DNA of 64,000 nucleotides from CAUPWF01 sp036656795 (GCA_036656795.1 JAVXHR010000006.1:1-64000); one strand, 5' to 3'; counted from the stretch's first letter, positions 53,765 to 63,312 are shown. Notes: generated by a model not told the origin, from the sequence alone. A program made the numbers and translations.

Positions 53765-56416
53765 ATGAGCAAAAATTTAGAAACAACATATAATCCAAAG
53801 GAAATTGAAGAAAAACTTTATGAAAAATGGTGTGAAAAACAATATTTCCATGCGGAAGTAGATCGCAGCAAAAAACCATTTACCATTGTAATGCCACCAC
53901 CAAATATTACGGGGAAATTACACATGGGACATGCACTTGATAATACATTGCAGGATATCTTGATTCGCTATAGAAGAATGCAGGGATATAATGCCCTTTG
54001 GATTCCGGGTACCGATCATGCAGCCATCTCTACTGAGGTAAAGGTAACGAATCAGTTGAAAGAAGATGGAATCGACAAAAAAGAATTGGGACGTGAGGGA
54101 TTTTTAAAGAGAACATGGGAGTGGAAAGATGAGTATGGTGGTGCAATTACCGATCAATTAAAGAAACTCGGAACGTCCTGTGATTGGGAGCGCGAACGTT
54201 TTACAATGGACGAGGGATGTTCAAAGGCAGTAGAAGAAGTATTTATTAAATTATATGAAGATGGATATATCTATAAAGGGTCCCGAATTATTAATTGGTG
54301 TCCGGTGTGTAAGACATCTCTTTCAGATGCAGAAGTAGAACATGAAGAACAGGCAGGACATTTCTGGCATATTAAATATCCAATTGTAGGAACTGACCGT
54401 TATCTTGAGATTGCAACTACACGTCCAGAGACAATGCTTGGAGATACTGCAATTGCAGTGCATCCAGATGATGAACGATACACAGATATTGTAGGGAAAA
54501 AAGCATTACTTCCGTTAGTGAATAAAGAGATTCCCATTGTTGCTGATTATTATGTAGATAAAGAATTTGGAACAGGGGCAGTAAAGATTACACCGGCCCA
54601 TGACCCTAATGATTTTGAGGTTGGAAAACGTCATAATTTGGAAGAAATTAATATTCTAAATGATGATGCAACTATTAATGAATGTGGTGGGAAATACGCG
54701 GGAATGGATCGGTATGAAGCGAGAACGGCCATGGTACATGACTTAGATGAACAAGGGTATCTTGTGAAAGTGGTGGATCATAATCATAATGTGGGAACGC
54801 ATGATCGCTGTCATACAACTGTTGAGCCGTTGATAAAACAACAGTGGTTTGTAAAGATGGAAGAACTTGCAAAACCTGCAATTGAAGCATTAAAAAAAGG
54901 AGATTTGAAGTTTGTTCCGGAACGATTTGATAAGATATATCTTCACTGGCTGGAGAATATCCGTGATTGGTGCATCTCCAGACAAATCTGGTGGGGACAT
55001 CGCATTCCGGCATATTATTGTGATCAGTGTGGAGAGGTTGTAGTAGCTCATAAGGCACCAGAGACATGCCCACATTGTGGTGGAACACATTTAACTCAAG
55101 ACGAAGATACATTAGACACTTGGTTTAGCTCAGCATTATGGCCATTTTCTACGCTTGGCTGGCCGGAGAATACGGAAGAATTGGATTATTTTTATCCAAC
55201 AGATGTTTTAGTAACCGGATATGACATTATCTTTTTCTGGGTTATCCGTATGGTATTCTCAGGATATGTTCATACAGACACCTCTCCATTTCATACGGTG
55301 TTTATCCATGGATTGATTCGTGATTCCCAGGGACGTAAGATGAGTAAATCATTGGGAAATGGAATTGACCCACTGGAAATTATAGACGAATATGGGGCAG
55401 ATGCATTACGACTTACGTTGGTAACTGGTAATGCACCCGGCAATGATATGCGTTTCTATAAAGAACGTGTAGAGGCAAGCCGTAACTTTGCAAATAAAGT
55501 GTGGAATGCATCAAGATTTATTATGATGCATATGGAAGGAAAGACGATAGAAGAACCGGAAGACTTCCATTTAAAACCAGAAGACCGTTATATCTTATCA
55601 AAAGTGAATCGTCTTGCAAAAGATGTCACTGAGAATATGGATAAATTTGAACTTGGAATAGCAGTACAAAAAGTATATGATTTTGTGTGGGAAGAATTCT
55701 GCGATTGGTATATTGAAATTGCAAAGAACCGTATCTATCATGCTGAATATGATTCGGATTCTGCGGAATATGCACTCTGGACATTGAAGACAGTTCTGGG
55801 TCAGGCACTTAAATTATTACACCCATTTATGCCATTTATTACAGAAGAGATCTATGGCGCTTTAGTACCGGAAGAAGAGTCACTTATGATATCAGAATGG
55901 CCGATATACAAGGAAGAATGGGAATTTCTTGCAATGGAAGAGATGATGGAACGACTCAAAGAAGTAGTGCGTGGTGTTCGTAACATTCGTGCAGAAATGA
56001 ATGTACCACACAATAAAAAGATTACAATCTACATTGTTTCGGAAAAACGCATGGTGTGTGAGGGGTTTGAGCATATCAAGAATTCATCTCAGATGTTAAT
56101 GGGTGCGGGGAAAATCAGAGTTCAATATACAAAAAAAGGGATTCCGGAAGATGCAGTGTCCGTTGTGACATCAGAGGCGGTGGCATATCTGCCGTTAGAA
56201 GACTTGGTAGACAAAGAACAGGAGATCCTGCGTTTGACAAAAGAAGAAACGCGTTTGGAAGGAGAACTGACACGTGTCCATGGTATGTTGAATAACGAAC
56301 GATTTATTAGTAAGGCACCAGAGACAAAGATAGCTGAAGAAAAAGAAAAGCTAGAAACTTATACACAGATGATGACAAAAGTAAGAGAAAGACTTATTAG
56401 TCTCAGACAATCATAA
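53765..56416 (+). CDS. valS: Valyl-tRNA synthetase
   Basis: 883 residues, full length. HIGH-type motif is KLHMGHAL (about 47), the editing domain contains TTRPETMLGDTAIAVHP, KMSKS is present (GRKMSKSLGNGIDP, about 526), and the C-terminal coiled-coil arm begins near 815. It charges tRNA-Val. There is no T-box leader ahead of it, since the gene lies 11 nt after ansA. GAGGAGG precedes the ATG. Confidence 0.98.
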   Translation: MSKNLETTYNPKEIEEKLYEKWCEKQYFHAEVDRSKKPFTIVMPPPNITGKLHMGHALDNTLQDILIRYRRMQGYNALWIPGTDHAAISTEVKVTNQLKEDGIDKKELGREGFLKRTWEWKDEYGGAITDQLKKLGTSCDWERERFTMDEGCSKAVEEVFIKLYEDGYIYKGSRIINWCPVCKTSLSDAEVEHEEQAGHFWHIKYPIVGTDRYLEIATTRPETMLGDTAIAVHPDDERYTDIVGKKALLPLVNKEIPIVADYYVDKEFGTGAVKITPAHDPNDFEVGKRHNLEEINILNDDATINECGGKYAGMDRYEARTAMVHDLDEQGYLVKVVDHNHNVGTHDRCHTTVEPLIKQQWFVKMEELAKPAIEALKKGDLKFVPERFDKIYLHWLENIRDWCISRQIWWGHRIPAYYCDQCGEVVVAHKAPETCPHCGGTHLTQDEDTLDTWFSSALWPFSTLGWPENTEELDYFYPTDVLVTGYDIIFFWVIRMVFSGYVHTDTSPFHTVFIHGLIRDSQGRKMSKSLGNGIDPLEIIDEYGADALRLTLVTGNAPGNDMRFYKERVEASRNFANKVWNASRFIMMHMEGKTIEEPEDFHLKPEDRYILSKVNRLAKDVTENMDKFELGIAVQKVYDFVWEEFCDWYIEIAKNRIYHAEYDSDSAEYALWTLKTVLGQALKLLHPFMPFITEEIYGALVPEEESLMISEWPIYKEEWEFLAMEEMMERLKEVVRGVRNIRAEMNVPHNKKITIYIVSEKRMVCEGFEHIKNSSQMLMGAGKIRVQYTKKGIPEDAVSVVTSEAVAYLPLEDLVDKEQEILRLTKEETRLEGELTRVHGMLNNERFISKAPETKIAEEKEKLETYTQMMTKVRERLISLRQS

Positions 56417-56437
56417 TTGCAATAAAAGAGGGAATAT

Positions 56438-58639
56438 ATGAAACGAATCCATATAAAAAAGATAGATTTTAAAGGGCTCATTTATAAAATAAAGAATCTG
56501 AAAAAAGAGGATATAAAGGAACATTGGAAACAAAAGAAAGAACGTCGAGATGCAATTCTTGAAAAACATCGAAACAGTGAATTTGCAAAAAAACTGCAAC
56601 CAATTTATCGAATGACCAATCGGTTTTCTTTGGTGTTTCACCTATTAGTGGCATGCATTTTGAACTTTTTTATTGAGGCAATTTCAAGACTTTCTTTTGT
56701 AAGGGCATGGAGTTACATGACAGAGACACCTGTGGTATTCCTTTACAATGCATTCTTGATATTTATAACATTTTCCTTAGTTTATCTGGTGCGGCGCCGT
56801 ACCTTTGTCCGGATTCTAATTAGTGTGTTTTGGCTGGTCCTTGGAGTCTGCAATGGGTATATGCTGACGAAAAGAGTTACCCCATTTAATGCACAAGATC
56901 TAAAGGTAGCAGGAGATGCAGTTTCTCTTATTAATTCGTATTTTAATGCATTTGAGTTAATTCTATTAGTGATAGGAATTGTGGCAGTTGTTATTTGGGT
57001 GGTATCTATTTGGCGACGTGGTGGTCAATATGCAGGAAAGATGCATCGTATCATTGCTTTAGGTGGTGTGGTATTCTGGTTTGGAGCATTCTCGGTTGTA
57101 ACAAATCTGGCAGTAGATAAACGAGTGGTATCTACGTATTTTGGAAACATTGCCTTTGCGTATGAAGATTATGGATTCCCATATTGTTTTTCTGCCAGTA
57201 TCTTTAATACCGGAATCTCTGAGCCACATGGGTATAGTAAAGAAACAATTGATAAAATTGGACATGACGGGGCAATTACAGAAACAGTTTCGGACATTGA
57301 ACAATTGCCTAATATTATGTTTGTACAATTGGAATCATTTTTTGATCCTACGGAGGTAGAATATCTTCAGATGTCATCAGATCCGATTCCTAATTTCCGA
57401 AGATTATCCAAAGAGTTTTCGTCCGGATATTTTAAAGTGCCATCTGTTGGGGCTGGTACGGCTAATACAGAGATGGAAGTGTTAACAGGCATGAATCTTC
57501 GATATTTTGGACCGGGAGAGTACCCATATAAAACGGTATTAAAAGAAAATACAGCAGAAAGTGCAGCCACAGCTTTGGGGAAATTAGGATATGGGACACA
57601 TGCGCTTCATAACAATGGTGGTAATTTTTATAGCCGTTCCACTGTATTTGATAATATGGGATTTGATAGTTTTACAAGTAAAGAATTCATGAATGTATTG
57701 CAATTAACAGAGAACGGTTGGGCAAAAGATGATATTTTAATTCAACACATGATGGAAGCAATGGATACTACAACACAACAAGACTTTGTGTTTGGAGTCA
57801 GCGTTCAAGGACATGGGAATTATCCTGAAGAAAAAGTTATTGTAAACCCTGAAATTACAGTAGCCGGCGTGGAAGATGAGGGACGACGTAATGCATGGGA
57901 ATATTATGTGAACCAAGTGTATGAGATGGACCAATTTGTTCAAAATCTTATTACTGCGGTGCAGAATAGAAAAGAACCGGCTGTAATTGTCTTCTATGGA
58001 GATCACCTTCCAACCATGGGATTAGAGGCAAAAGATCTTACGAATCGATACCTTTATAATACAAATTATGTAATATGGGATAATATTGATTTGGAAAAAC
58101 AAGACAGAAATATTCCATCTTATCAGATTATGGCAGATGTATTAGACAAAGTGGGGATTCATTCCGGAACGATATTTAATTATCATCAGCAAAGAAGAAA
58201 AACAAAAAACTATCTGCAGGATTTAGAATTATTACAATATGATATCTTATATGGTAAACAGTACATCTATGAGAAGAATGGAAAACCAATTACCAAAGGT
58301 CATATGCAGATGGGAATCAAAGATGTAACCTTAACGGGAATCGCGCAACATCTTGATGATACGTATAGTCTGTATGGAACTAATTTCACCAAAGCAAGTA
58401 AGGCTTATATTAATGGAGAAAAGCAAAAAGTTACCTTTTTAAATAATACAAGGATTGATCTTCCGGAGAGTAAGCTGCACGAAAATGATATTGTTACAGT
58501 GAGTCAGGTTGGGTCAAGTAATACAATTTTTAGAACCTCAAAAGAATATCGTTATCAAGGCAGCCAACTTGTAGATGCAAGTATTGTGCCGGAACCAACG
58601 GAAGAAGTAAGCGTAGGACCACTGGAATTACCACAATAA
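56438..58639 (+). CDS. LTA synthase-family sulfatase-fold protein
   Basis: 733 residues: a charged N-terminus, five hydrophobic segments (about 60-210), then an extracellular sulfatase-fold domain. The metal/nucleophile region is VGAGTANTEMEVLTG (catalytic Thr in GTAN-TE); FVQLESFFDP, HNNGGNFYSR and VFYGDHLP supply metal ligands. It transfers glycerolphosphate or a related headgroup to a surface polymer. The last 80 residues form an extra beta-rich segment (YSLYGTNFTKASKAYINGE), perhaps an Ig/IPT-like domain. It lies 21 nt behind valS. Confidence 0.9.
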   Translation: MKRIHIKKIDFKGLIYKIKNLKKEDIKEHWKQKKERRDAILEKHRNSEFAKKLQPIYRMTNRFSLVFHLLVACILNFFIEAISRLSFVRAWSYMTETPVVFLYNAFLIFITFSLVYLVRRRTFVRILISVFWLVLGVCNGYMLTKRVTPFNAQDLKVAGDAVSLINSYFNAFELILLVIGIVAVVIWVVSIWRRGGQYAGKMHRIIALGGVVFWFGAFSVVTNLAVDKRVVSTYFGNIAFAYEDYGFPYCFSASIFNTGISEPHGYSKETIDKIGHDGAITETVSDIEQLPNIMFVQLESFFDPTEVEYLQMSSDPIPNFRRLSKEFSSGYFKVPSVGAGTANTEMEVLTGMNLRYFGPGEYPYKTVLKENTAESAATALGKLGYGTHALHNNGGNFYSRSTVFDNMGFDSFTSKEFMNVLQLTENGWAKDDILIQHMMEAMDTTTQQDFVFGVSVQGHGNYPEEKVIVNPEITVAGVEDEGRRNAWEYYVNQVYEMDQFVQNLITAVQNRKEPAVIVFYGDHLPTMGLEAKDLTNRYLYNTNYVIWDNIDLEKQDRNIPSYQIMADVLDKVGIHSGTIFNYHQQRRKTKNYLQDLELLQYDILYGKQYIYEKNGKPITKGHMQMGIKDVTLTGIAQHLDDTYSLYGTNFTKASKAYINGEKQKVTFLNNTRIDLPESKLHENDIVTVSQVGSSNTIFRTSKEYRYQGSQLVDASIVPEPTEEVSVGPLELPQ

Positions 58640-58680
58640 TTCCCATGGATTCTGCAATGAAAGAGAACGGCGGTGTAGTA

Positions 58681-59949
58681 GTGACGTATCAAGAATCTAT
58701 AGAGTATATTTTGGATATTCCCAAGTTTACAACGAAGAATTCCTTAGAGCAAACAAGGGCGTTTTTAAAATATCTGGGAGAACCAGCAAAGGGAAAAAAG
58801 GTGCTGCATGTAGCAGGAACTAATGGCAAAGGTTCTGTATGTGCTTATATGCAGGCTATTCTTTTGGTAGAAAAAAAAACAGTGGGTCTTTTTACTTCAC
58901 CCCATCTGGTATCGATGAATGAACGTATCCGAATTAATGGAATTCAGATTACCGAGGAAGAGTTTTTAAGACAGTTCCACAAAGTGAGAGAAGCGGTTAT
59001 CAAGATGAAGGAGAATGGACTGCCACACCCTACGTTTTTTGAATTTTTATATGGAATGGCAATGACTGCGTTTGAACAGGCAGAGGTAGAATATATTATC
59101 CTTGAGACAGGACTTGGAGGCAGATTAGATGCAACCAATACTATAGAGCAACCGATACTTACTATTTTAACATCTATTAGTTTAGACCATATGGAAATTT
59201 TAGGGACAACTATAGAGCAGATTGCGTATGAAAAAGCAGGTATTTTAAAGCCAAATGTCCCAGCAATCTGCGATGCAGGTGATTCTAAAGTTGTGGAAGT
59301 GATTCGTAAACAGGCGAATCTTGTAGGCACAACCTGTAGAGAAATCACGAATTGTGCGTACGAAATCATAGAAAACCATGGGAAAGATATTGCTTTTTTG
59401 AGTACGAATGCGTATTATGAAGATATTACATGGAAATTATCAGGCGGTGCAGTTTATCAGGTTATGAATGCCACACTTGCTCTTGAGGCCATGTATCTAC
59501 TATTCAAAGACAAAAAGATAGATAAAAAACGATGGAAAGATGCCATTGCAGAGGTACAGTGGGAGGGGCGCATGGAAGAGATTGCCCCGGGAGTGATTGT
59601 AGATGGTGCCCATAATCCGGCAGCAATCAGAGCATTTGTTCAAAGTGTATCAAAAGCAACGGTTATCTTATTTTCGGCAGTAAAAGAAAAAGAGTATCAA
59701 CAGATGATAAAAGAACTGTGTCAACAGGTAGAGACCGATGTATATGTGGTAACATCTATACCGGGTGAGCGTGGTGTTCCTGCTCACGAACTGGCTCAGA
59801 TTATGAAACAATATACAACAAGTGAAATTGTAACAGAGGAAGTGTTTGAACAAGCAGTTGTGAAAGCATTAGAAATCAAAGGGGAGCATGGGACAATGTA
59901 TGGTCTGGGATCCTTGTATTTGGTCGGAATGCTCAAAACAATGATATAG
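58681..59949 (+). CDS. folC: Folylpolyglutamate/dihydrofolate synthase FolC
   Basis: 422 residues from the GTG at 58681. P-loop is VAGTNGKGS, the omega loop TSPHLVSMNERI, and Mur-ligase-like motifs include ETGLGGRLDATN, SLDHMEILG and VDGAHNPAA. It adds glutamate to folates, and possibly also to dihydropteroate. The frame is open to an ATG at 58645, but family members begin at the MTYQESIEYI equivalent and neither site has a strong ribosome signal, so the start is uncertain. Confidence 0.92.
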   Translation: MTYQESIEYILDIPKFTTKNSLEQTRAFLKYLGEPAKGKKVLHVAGTNGKGSVCAYMQAILLVEKKTVGLFTSPHLVSMNERIRINGIQITEEEFLRQFHKVREAVIKMKENGLPHPTFFEFLYGMAMTAFEQAEVEYIILETGLGGRLDATNTIEQPILTILTSISLDHMEILGTTIEQIAYEKAGILKPNVPAICDAGDSKVVEVIRKQANLVGTTCREITNCAYEIIENHGKDIAFLSTNAYYEDITWKLSGGAVYQVMNATLALEAMYLLFKDKKIDKKRWKDAIAEVQWEGRMEEIAPGVIVDGAHNPAAIRAFVQSVSKATVILFSAVKEKEYQQMIKELCQQVETDVYVVTSIPGERGVPAHELAQIMKQYTTSEIVTEEVFEQAVVKALEIKGEHGTMYGLGSLYLVGMLKTMI

Positions 59950-59960
59950 GAGGTAGGCGT

Positions 59961-60095
59961 ATGCTAAATTATGAGGAAGAATTAAAGAAGTTTAAACCCA
60001 GTTTAGAAGTAGAACAGATTGAAGATGCGGTATATCAAGAAGATTTGACTGATATGACAGATATATTACGTGAAATGGTGCAACAGACGAAGTAA
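59961..60095 (+). CDS. 44-residue small acidic protein between folC and the TPR gene
   Basis: A short frame with an excellent ribosome site (TAGGAGG, 6 nt before ATG). The product begins MLNYEEELKKF and includes the repeated acidic LTDMTDILREM region; it is soluble and has no cysteine. Good ribosome signals and tight spacing (11 nt after folC, 24 nt before the next gene) argue that it is translated. I recall similar small proteins in the same position in other Lachnospiraceae, but I could not check this. Function unknown. Confidence 0.7.
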   Translation: MLNYEEELKKFKPSLEVEQIEDAVYQEDLTDMTDILREMVQQTK

Positions 60096-60119
60096 AAGAA
60101 AGATTGCGGTGAAGATTTA

Positions 60120-61457
60120 ATGGAGTATAAACAAAAGTTAATATACCAATCTAATTATTGGTATAATGACGGGTTAAAGAAAGCAAACATTCGTGATGTA
60201 TCAGGCGCAATTGCTTCTTTGAAACGTAGTTTACAATATAATAGAGAAAACATTGCGGCAAGAAATTTATTGGGGCTTGTGTATTTTGGACGTGGAGAAG
60301 TGGCGGAAGCACTGGTGGAGTGGATTATTAGTAAGAATTTAAAATCCTATGAAAATATTGCCAATTACTATATTAAAAAAGTACAAGAGACACCAAGTGA
60401 ACTTGAAGTTGTGAATCAAGCAGTGCGAAAATATAATCAGTGTGTATCGTATTGTGAACAGCACGGGGAAGACTTGGCTATTATACAATTAAAGAAAGTA
60501 GTTGTGGCGCATCCGACACTTTTAAAAGCACATCAGTTATTGGCATTGCTCTATATTCAGACGGAACAGTATGCTAAAGCACGTCAAGAACTAAGACGGG
60601 CGCATAAGCTGGACAGTACCAATGAAATCACATTGGCATATATGCATGAGTTGACTCAGCTACACAATAAAAAGGTTGCAAAATTAAAAGAAGATAAAAA
60701 TCAGACAGTATCCTATACCTTGGGAAATGAAACCATTATTCAACCGGTATCGGCTAGTTTAAAAGATAATGCCGGTACACTTACCATTGTAAATATTATT
60801 CTGGGTATTCTAGTTGGAGCTGCCATTGTCTGGTTCTTAATTACACCGGCAGTAAATCAATCCAGAGCAGCCAGATTAAACAAAGAAATCATAACATACA
60901 GTGACCAAATTGCTTCACAGAAAGCAGAAATTAGTGCATTAAAAAAGGAGCTGGAGGGCTATCGGGCTACCAGTGAAGAAACAGCGGAGGCCCAACAGAC
61001 AGCGGCATCGGCTCAAGCTAGCTATGAGGCATTGATGGTTGTAGAGGAACATCAAAGATCTTCAAGTTATACCAATGAAACATTGGCAAAAGAATTGCTT
61101 GAAGTGAAGAAGGAAGCATTGGGAGATGGTGGTAAGACACGATACGATGCGTTGGCAGGGGATATCTTCCCAAGTGTGATGGAGAAAAAATATAAGGCGG
61201 GGAAAAAGAGTTATGAGGTTGCCAATTATGAGGAAGCAGCTACATCTTTGGAGCTTGTTATCTCATTAGAGGCAACGTATGATGATGGTGGTGCCTTACT
61301 TGCGCTGGCACAGACATATACACAATTAAATCAGGCAGATAAAGCAAAAGAAACCTATCAAAAGATTGTAGAATTATTGCCTGATACAGAGGTGGCTGCA
61401 ACTGCAGAAGCTGCTATAGCAGGAACACCACCTGCCGAGGATACAAAAACAGAATAA
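60120..61457 (+). CDS. Membrane-anchored TPR protein
   Basis: 445 residues. N-terminal TPR-like helices (about 13-180), one membrane helix (221-243), a coiled coil (about 248-300), then a second TPR block (about 355-430; SYEVANYEEAATSLELVI and YTQLNQADKAKETYQKIVELLP). It ends in a Thr/Pro/Ala-rich tail. It probably scaffolds protein partners on either side of the membrane, ahead of the sporulation genes. The start has only a weak GGTGAAG ribosome site. Confidence 0.82.
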   Translation: MEYKQKLIYQSNYWYNDGLKKANIRDVSGAIASLKRSLQYNRENIAARNLLGLVYFGRGEVAEALVEWIISKNLKSYENIANYYIKKVQETPSELEVVNQAVRKYNQCVSYCEQHGEDLAIIQLKKVVVAHPTLLKAHQLLALLYIQTEQYAKARQELRRAHKLDSTNEITLAYMHELTQLHNKKVAKLKEDKNQTVSYTLGNETIIQPVSASLKDNAGTLTIVNIILGILVGAAIVWFLITPAVNQSRAARLNKEIITYSDQIASQKAEISALKKELEGYRATSEETAEAQQTAASAQASYEALMVVEEHQRSSSYTNETLAKELLEVKKEALGDGGKTRYDALAGDIFPSVMEKKYKAGKKSYEVANYEEAATSLELVISLEATYDDGGALLALAQTYTQLNQADKAKETYQKIVELLPDTEVAATAEAAIAGTPPAEDTKTE

Positions 61458-61495
61458 CCTAGGAAAGCAAATCAGAAGTATTTGTTTTCACATAT

Positions 61496-61525
61496 ATAGG
61501 AAAAGTACGAGAAGATAAAGGATAT
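61496..61525 (+). promoter_or_regulatory. Candidate sigma-H promoter of the spoIIA operon
   Basis: ATAGGAAAA (61496-61504) fits the sigma-H -35 consensus RnAGGAwwW; after 12 bp AAAGGATAT (61517-61525) differs by one base from RnnGAATww. In Bacillus, spoIIA is sigma-H dependent. The -10 lies inside the terminator at 61518. Confidence 0.4.
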
Positions 61526-61549
61526 GTAACTAGATTACATATCCTTTTT
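61518..61549 (+). terminator. Intrinsic terminator after the TPR gene
   Basis: AAGGATATGTAA / TTACATATCCTT stem followed by TTTT. It separates the folC-TPR transcript from the spoIIA operon. Confidence 0.88.
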
Positions 61550-61581
61550 GTGTAGTCAAATATCATTAAAGGGGGAGCAAT

Positions 61582-61896
61582 ATGAAGTATCAAATACAAG
61601 AAAATTGTCTGACCATCTATCTACCTCATGAGTTAGACCATCACAATACAGGTGATATCAGAAAAGAGGCAGACCGATTGATTGAAAGGAATCATATTAA
61701 ATATGTGATTTTTGATTTTAAAGATACGGATTTTATGGATAGTTCAGGAATAGGAGTAATTATGGGGAGATATCGTTTACTGCATTTGCTTGGGGGAGAA
61801 ATCTGTGCAGTTCATGCCAATGAAAGAATTAAAAAGATACTGACCATGTCAGGCGTTACTAAAATAATGCAGTTGTATGAGGAGGAACAAGTATGA
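61582..61896 (+). CDS. spoIIAA: Anti-sigma-F factor antagonist SpoIIAA
   Basis: 104-residue STAS-domain protein. The phosphorylation site is Ser55 in FMDSSGIGVI, equivalent to Ser58 of Bacillus. Unphosphorylated SpoIIAA frees sigma-F from SpoIIAB in the forespore. GGGGGAG precedes the ATG. Its 3' end overlaps spoIIAB by 4 nt. Confidence 0.96.
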   Translation: MKYQIQENCLTIYLPHELDHHNTGDIRKEADRLIERNHIKYVIFDFKDTDFMDSSGIGVIMGRYRLLHLLGGEICAVHANERIKKILTMSGVTKIMQLYEEEQV

Positions 61897-62348
61897 AACA
61901 TACAAATGAAATGGAAATCAAATTCGATAGTTATTCATCTAATGAAGGATTTGCAAGGGTGGCGGTTGCTGCATTCATGACCCAGTTAAATCCAACACTA
62001 GAAGAAGTTTCTGACGTAAAGACTGCTATCTCGGAAGCTGTTACCAATGCCATTATACACGGCTATGAGGAGACGATACATAAGATTACAATCCGAAGTC
62101 GGGTACAAGGATCTACCCTTTATGTAGAAGTAGAAGATTATGGAAAAGGAATTGAAGATATTACAAAGGCAATGGAACCTTTATATACATCAAAGCCGGA
62201 GTTGGAGCGTTCCGGAATGGGGTTTGCTTTTATGGAAGCGTTTATGGATACAATAGAGGTAAGTTCCCAAAAAGAGAAAGGGACCTTGGTAAAGATGCAA
62301 AAAACTATTGGAAAAGGAAGAGATGCATGGACCACACAATCGCTTTAA
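61893..62348 (+). CDS. spoIIAB: Anti-sigma-F factor SpoIIAB
   Basis: 151-residue GHKL-type protein kinase. N-box is ISEAVTNAIIHGYE (about 47-60), G1 box DYGKGIED, G2 box SGMGFAFME. It binds sigma-F with ATP and phosphorylates SpoIIAA. It overlaps spoIIAA by 4 nt and sigF by 22 nt, so the three genes are translationally coupled. Confidence 0.97.
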   Translation: MKHTNEMEIKFDSYSSNEGFARVAVAAFMTQLNPTLEEVSDVKTAISEAVTNAIIHGYEETIHKITIRSRVQGSTLYVEVEDYGKGIEDITKAMEPLYTSKPELERSGMGFAFMEAFMDTIEVSSQKEKGTLVKMQKTIGKGRDAWTTQSL

Positions 62349-63040
62349 TTAAACAATCACACGAGGGCGATGAAAAAGCGAGAGCACAAGTAGTAGAGGA
62401 GAATGTAGGACTCATATGGTGTGTGGTAAAACGCTTCTATGGAAGAGGCACAGAACCGGAAGATTTATTTCAGATAGGTAGCATTGGATTAATTAAAGCA
62501 ATTGATAAATTTGATTTGTCTTATGAGGTGAAATTTTCCACCTATGCTGTCCCTATGATATCAGGAGAAATCAAGCGATTCTTAAGAGATGACGGGATGA
62601 TAAAAGTAAGTCGCTCCTTAAAAGAATTGGCATATAAAGCGTATTTTGCAAGAGAGCAATTGCAAGAGCAGTTAGGGCGAGAACCTACATTGGAAGAATT
62701 AGCACAAGTGCTGGAGGTGGAAAAAGAGGAACTTGTTATGGCATTAGATTCTAGTGGAGAAGTAGAATCTCTGCATAAACCAATCTACCAAAAAGATGGA
62801 AATGAGATTCAATTAATGGACAAGTTGGAAGAGAAGAAAGGTCGGGAAGAAGAATTGCTGAATCACATGCTACTTCAACAGTTATTAGAAGAACTGGAAA
62901 AAGAAGAACGACAATTAATCTATCTTAGATATTTTGCAAATCAAACTCAATCTGAAGTAGGGAAGACACTAGGTATTTCGCAGGTACAGGTTTCACGATT
63001 AGAAAAGAAAATTTTATTCGGTCTAAGACAGAGAATCTAG
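62327..63040 (+). CDS. sigF: RNA polymerase sporulation sigma factor SigF
   Basis: 237-residue sigma-70 family factor. Region 2 contains EDLFQIGSIGLIKAIDKFD and YAVPMISGEIKRFLRDDG, and region 4 TQSEVGKTLGISQVQVSRLEKKI. It starts the forespore programme. The ATG at 62327 (not the one at 62323, in another frame) opens the family-typical sequence, and AAGGAAGAG lies just ahead. Confidence 0.97.
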   Translation: MDHTIALIKQSHEGDEKARAQVVEENVGLIWCVVKRFYGRGTEPEDLFQIGSIGLIKAIDKFDLSYEVKFSTYAVPMISGEIKRFLRDDGMIKVSRSLKELAYKAYFAREQLQEQLGREPTLEELAQVLEVEKEELVMALDSSGEVESLHKPIYQKDGNEIQLMDKLEEKKGREEELLNHMLLQQLLEELEKEERQLIYLRYFANQTQSEVGKTLGISQVQVSRLEKKILFGLRQRI

Positions 63041-63073
63041 AAGAAATCATTTTATAAAATTAATTTAAGACAA

Positions 63074-63105
63074 GCATATAGACGTATATATTTTGGGAAA
63101 TACTG
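63074..63105 (+). promoter_or_regulatory. Candidate forespore (sigma-F/G) promoter
   Basis: GCATA (63074-63078) and GGAAATACTG (63096-63105) fit the forespore -35 GYATA and -10 GGnRAnAnTR patterns. The 17-bp spacing is slightly long. It lies 36 bp before the small gene ahead of spoVAA, consistent with forespore control of spoVA. Confidence 0.45.
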
Positions 63106-63141
63106 TCATACTATCCTACAAATGAAAGTGAGGTGTGACAT

Positions 63142-63312
63142 ATGAATCAATCCAGAAAAAAACTTCGAATATGCTTGTTTTGTGTTGTCTTGACAGCTGT
63201 AATTATTGGAGCTGGTTATTATTATCTAGAAGTGCAGGGAACAAAGCATACGGGACAAGGAACCTTAATTACACATGTGAATACAAAGATAGGAACACCA
63301 TGGCAGCAATAA
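63142..63312 (+). CDS. 56-residue small membrane protein upstream of spoVAA
   Basis: MNQSRKK, then one strongly hydrophobic helix (about residues 9-30), then a polar tail ending GTPWQQ. GTGAGGTGTG lies just before the ATG. The frame overlaps the spoVAA start by 13 nt. It is not a component of SpoVA that I recognise. Placement between sigF and spoVAA, under a forespore-type promoter, suggests a spore membrane role. Confidence 0.6.
   Translation: MNQSRKKLRICLFCVVLTAVIIGAGYYYLEVQGTKHTGQGTLITHVNTKIGTPWQQ

Noticed and set aside
63135..63299. Longer N-terminus for spoVAA from the ATG at 63135
   Set aside because: The upstream part is in the wrong frame of a well-marked small gene (63142-63312), has no membrane or signal features of SpoVAA, and the family-like sequence begins at 63300.
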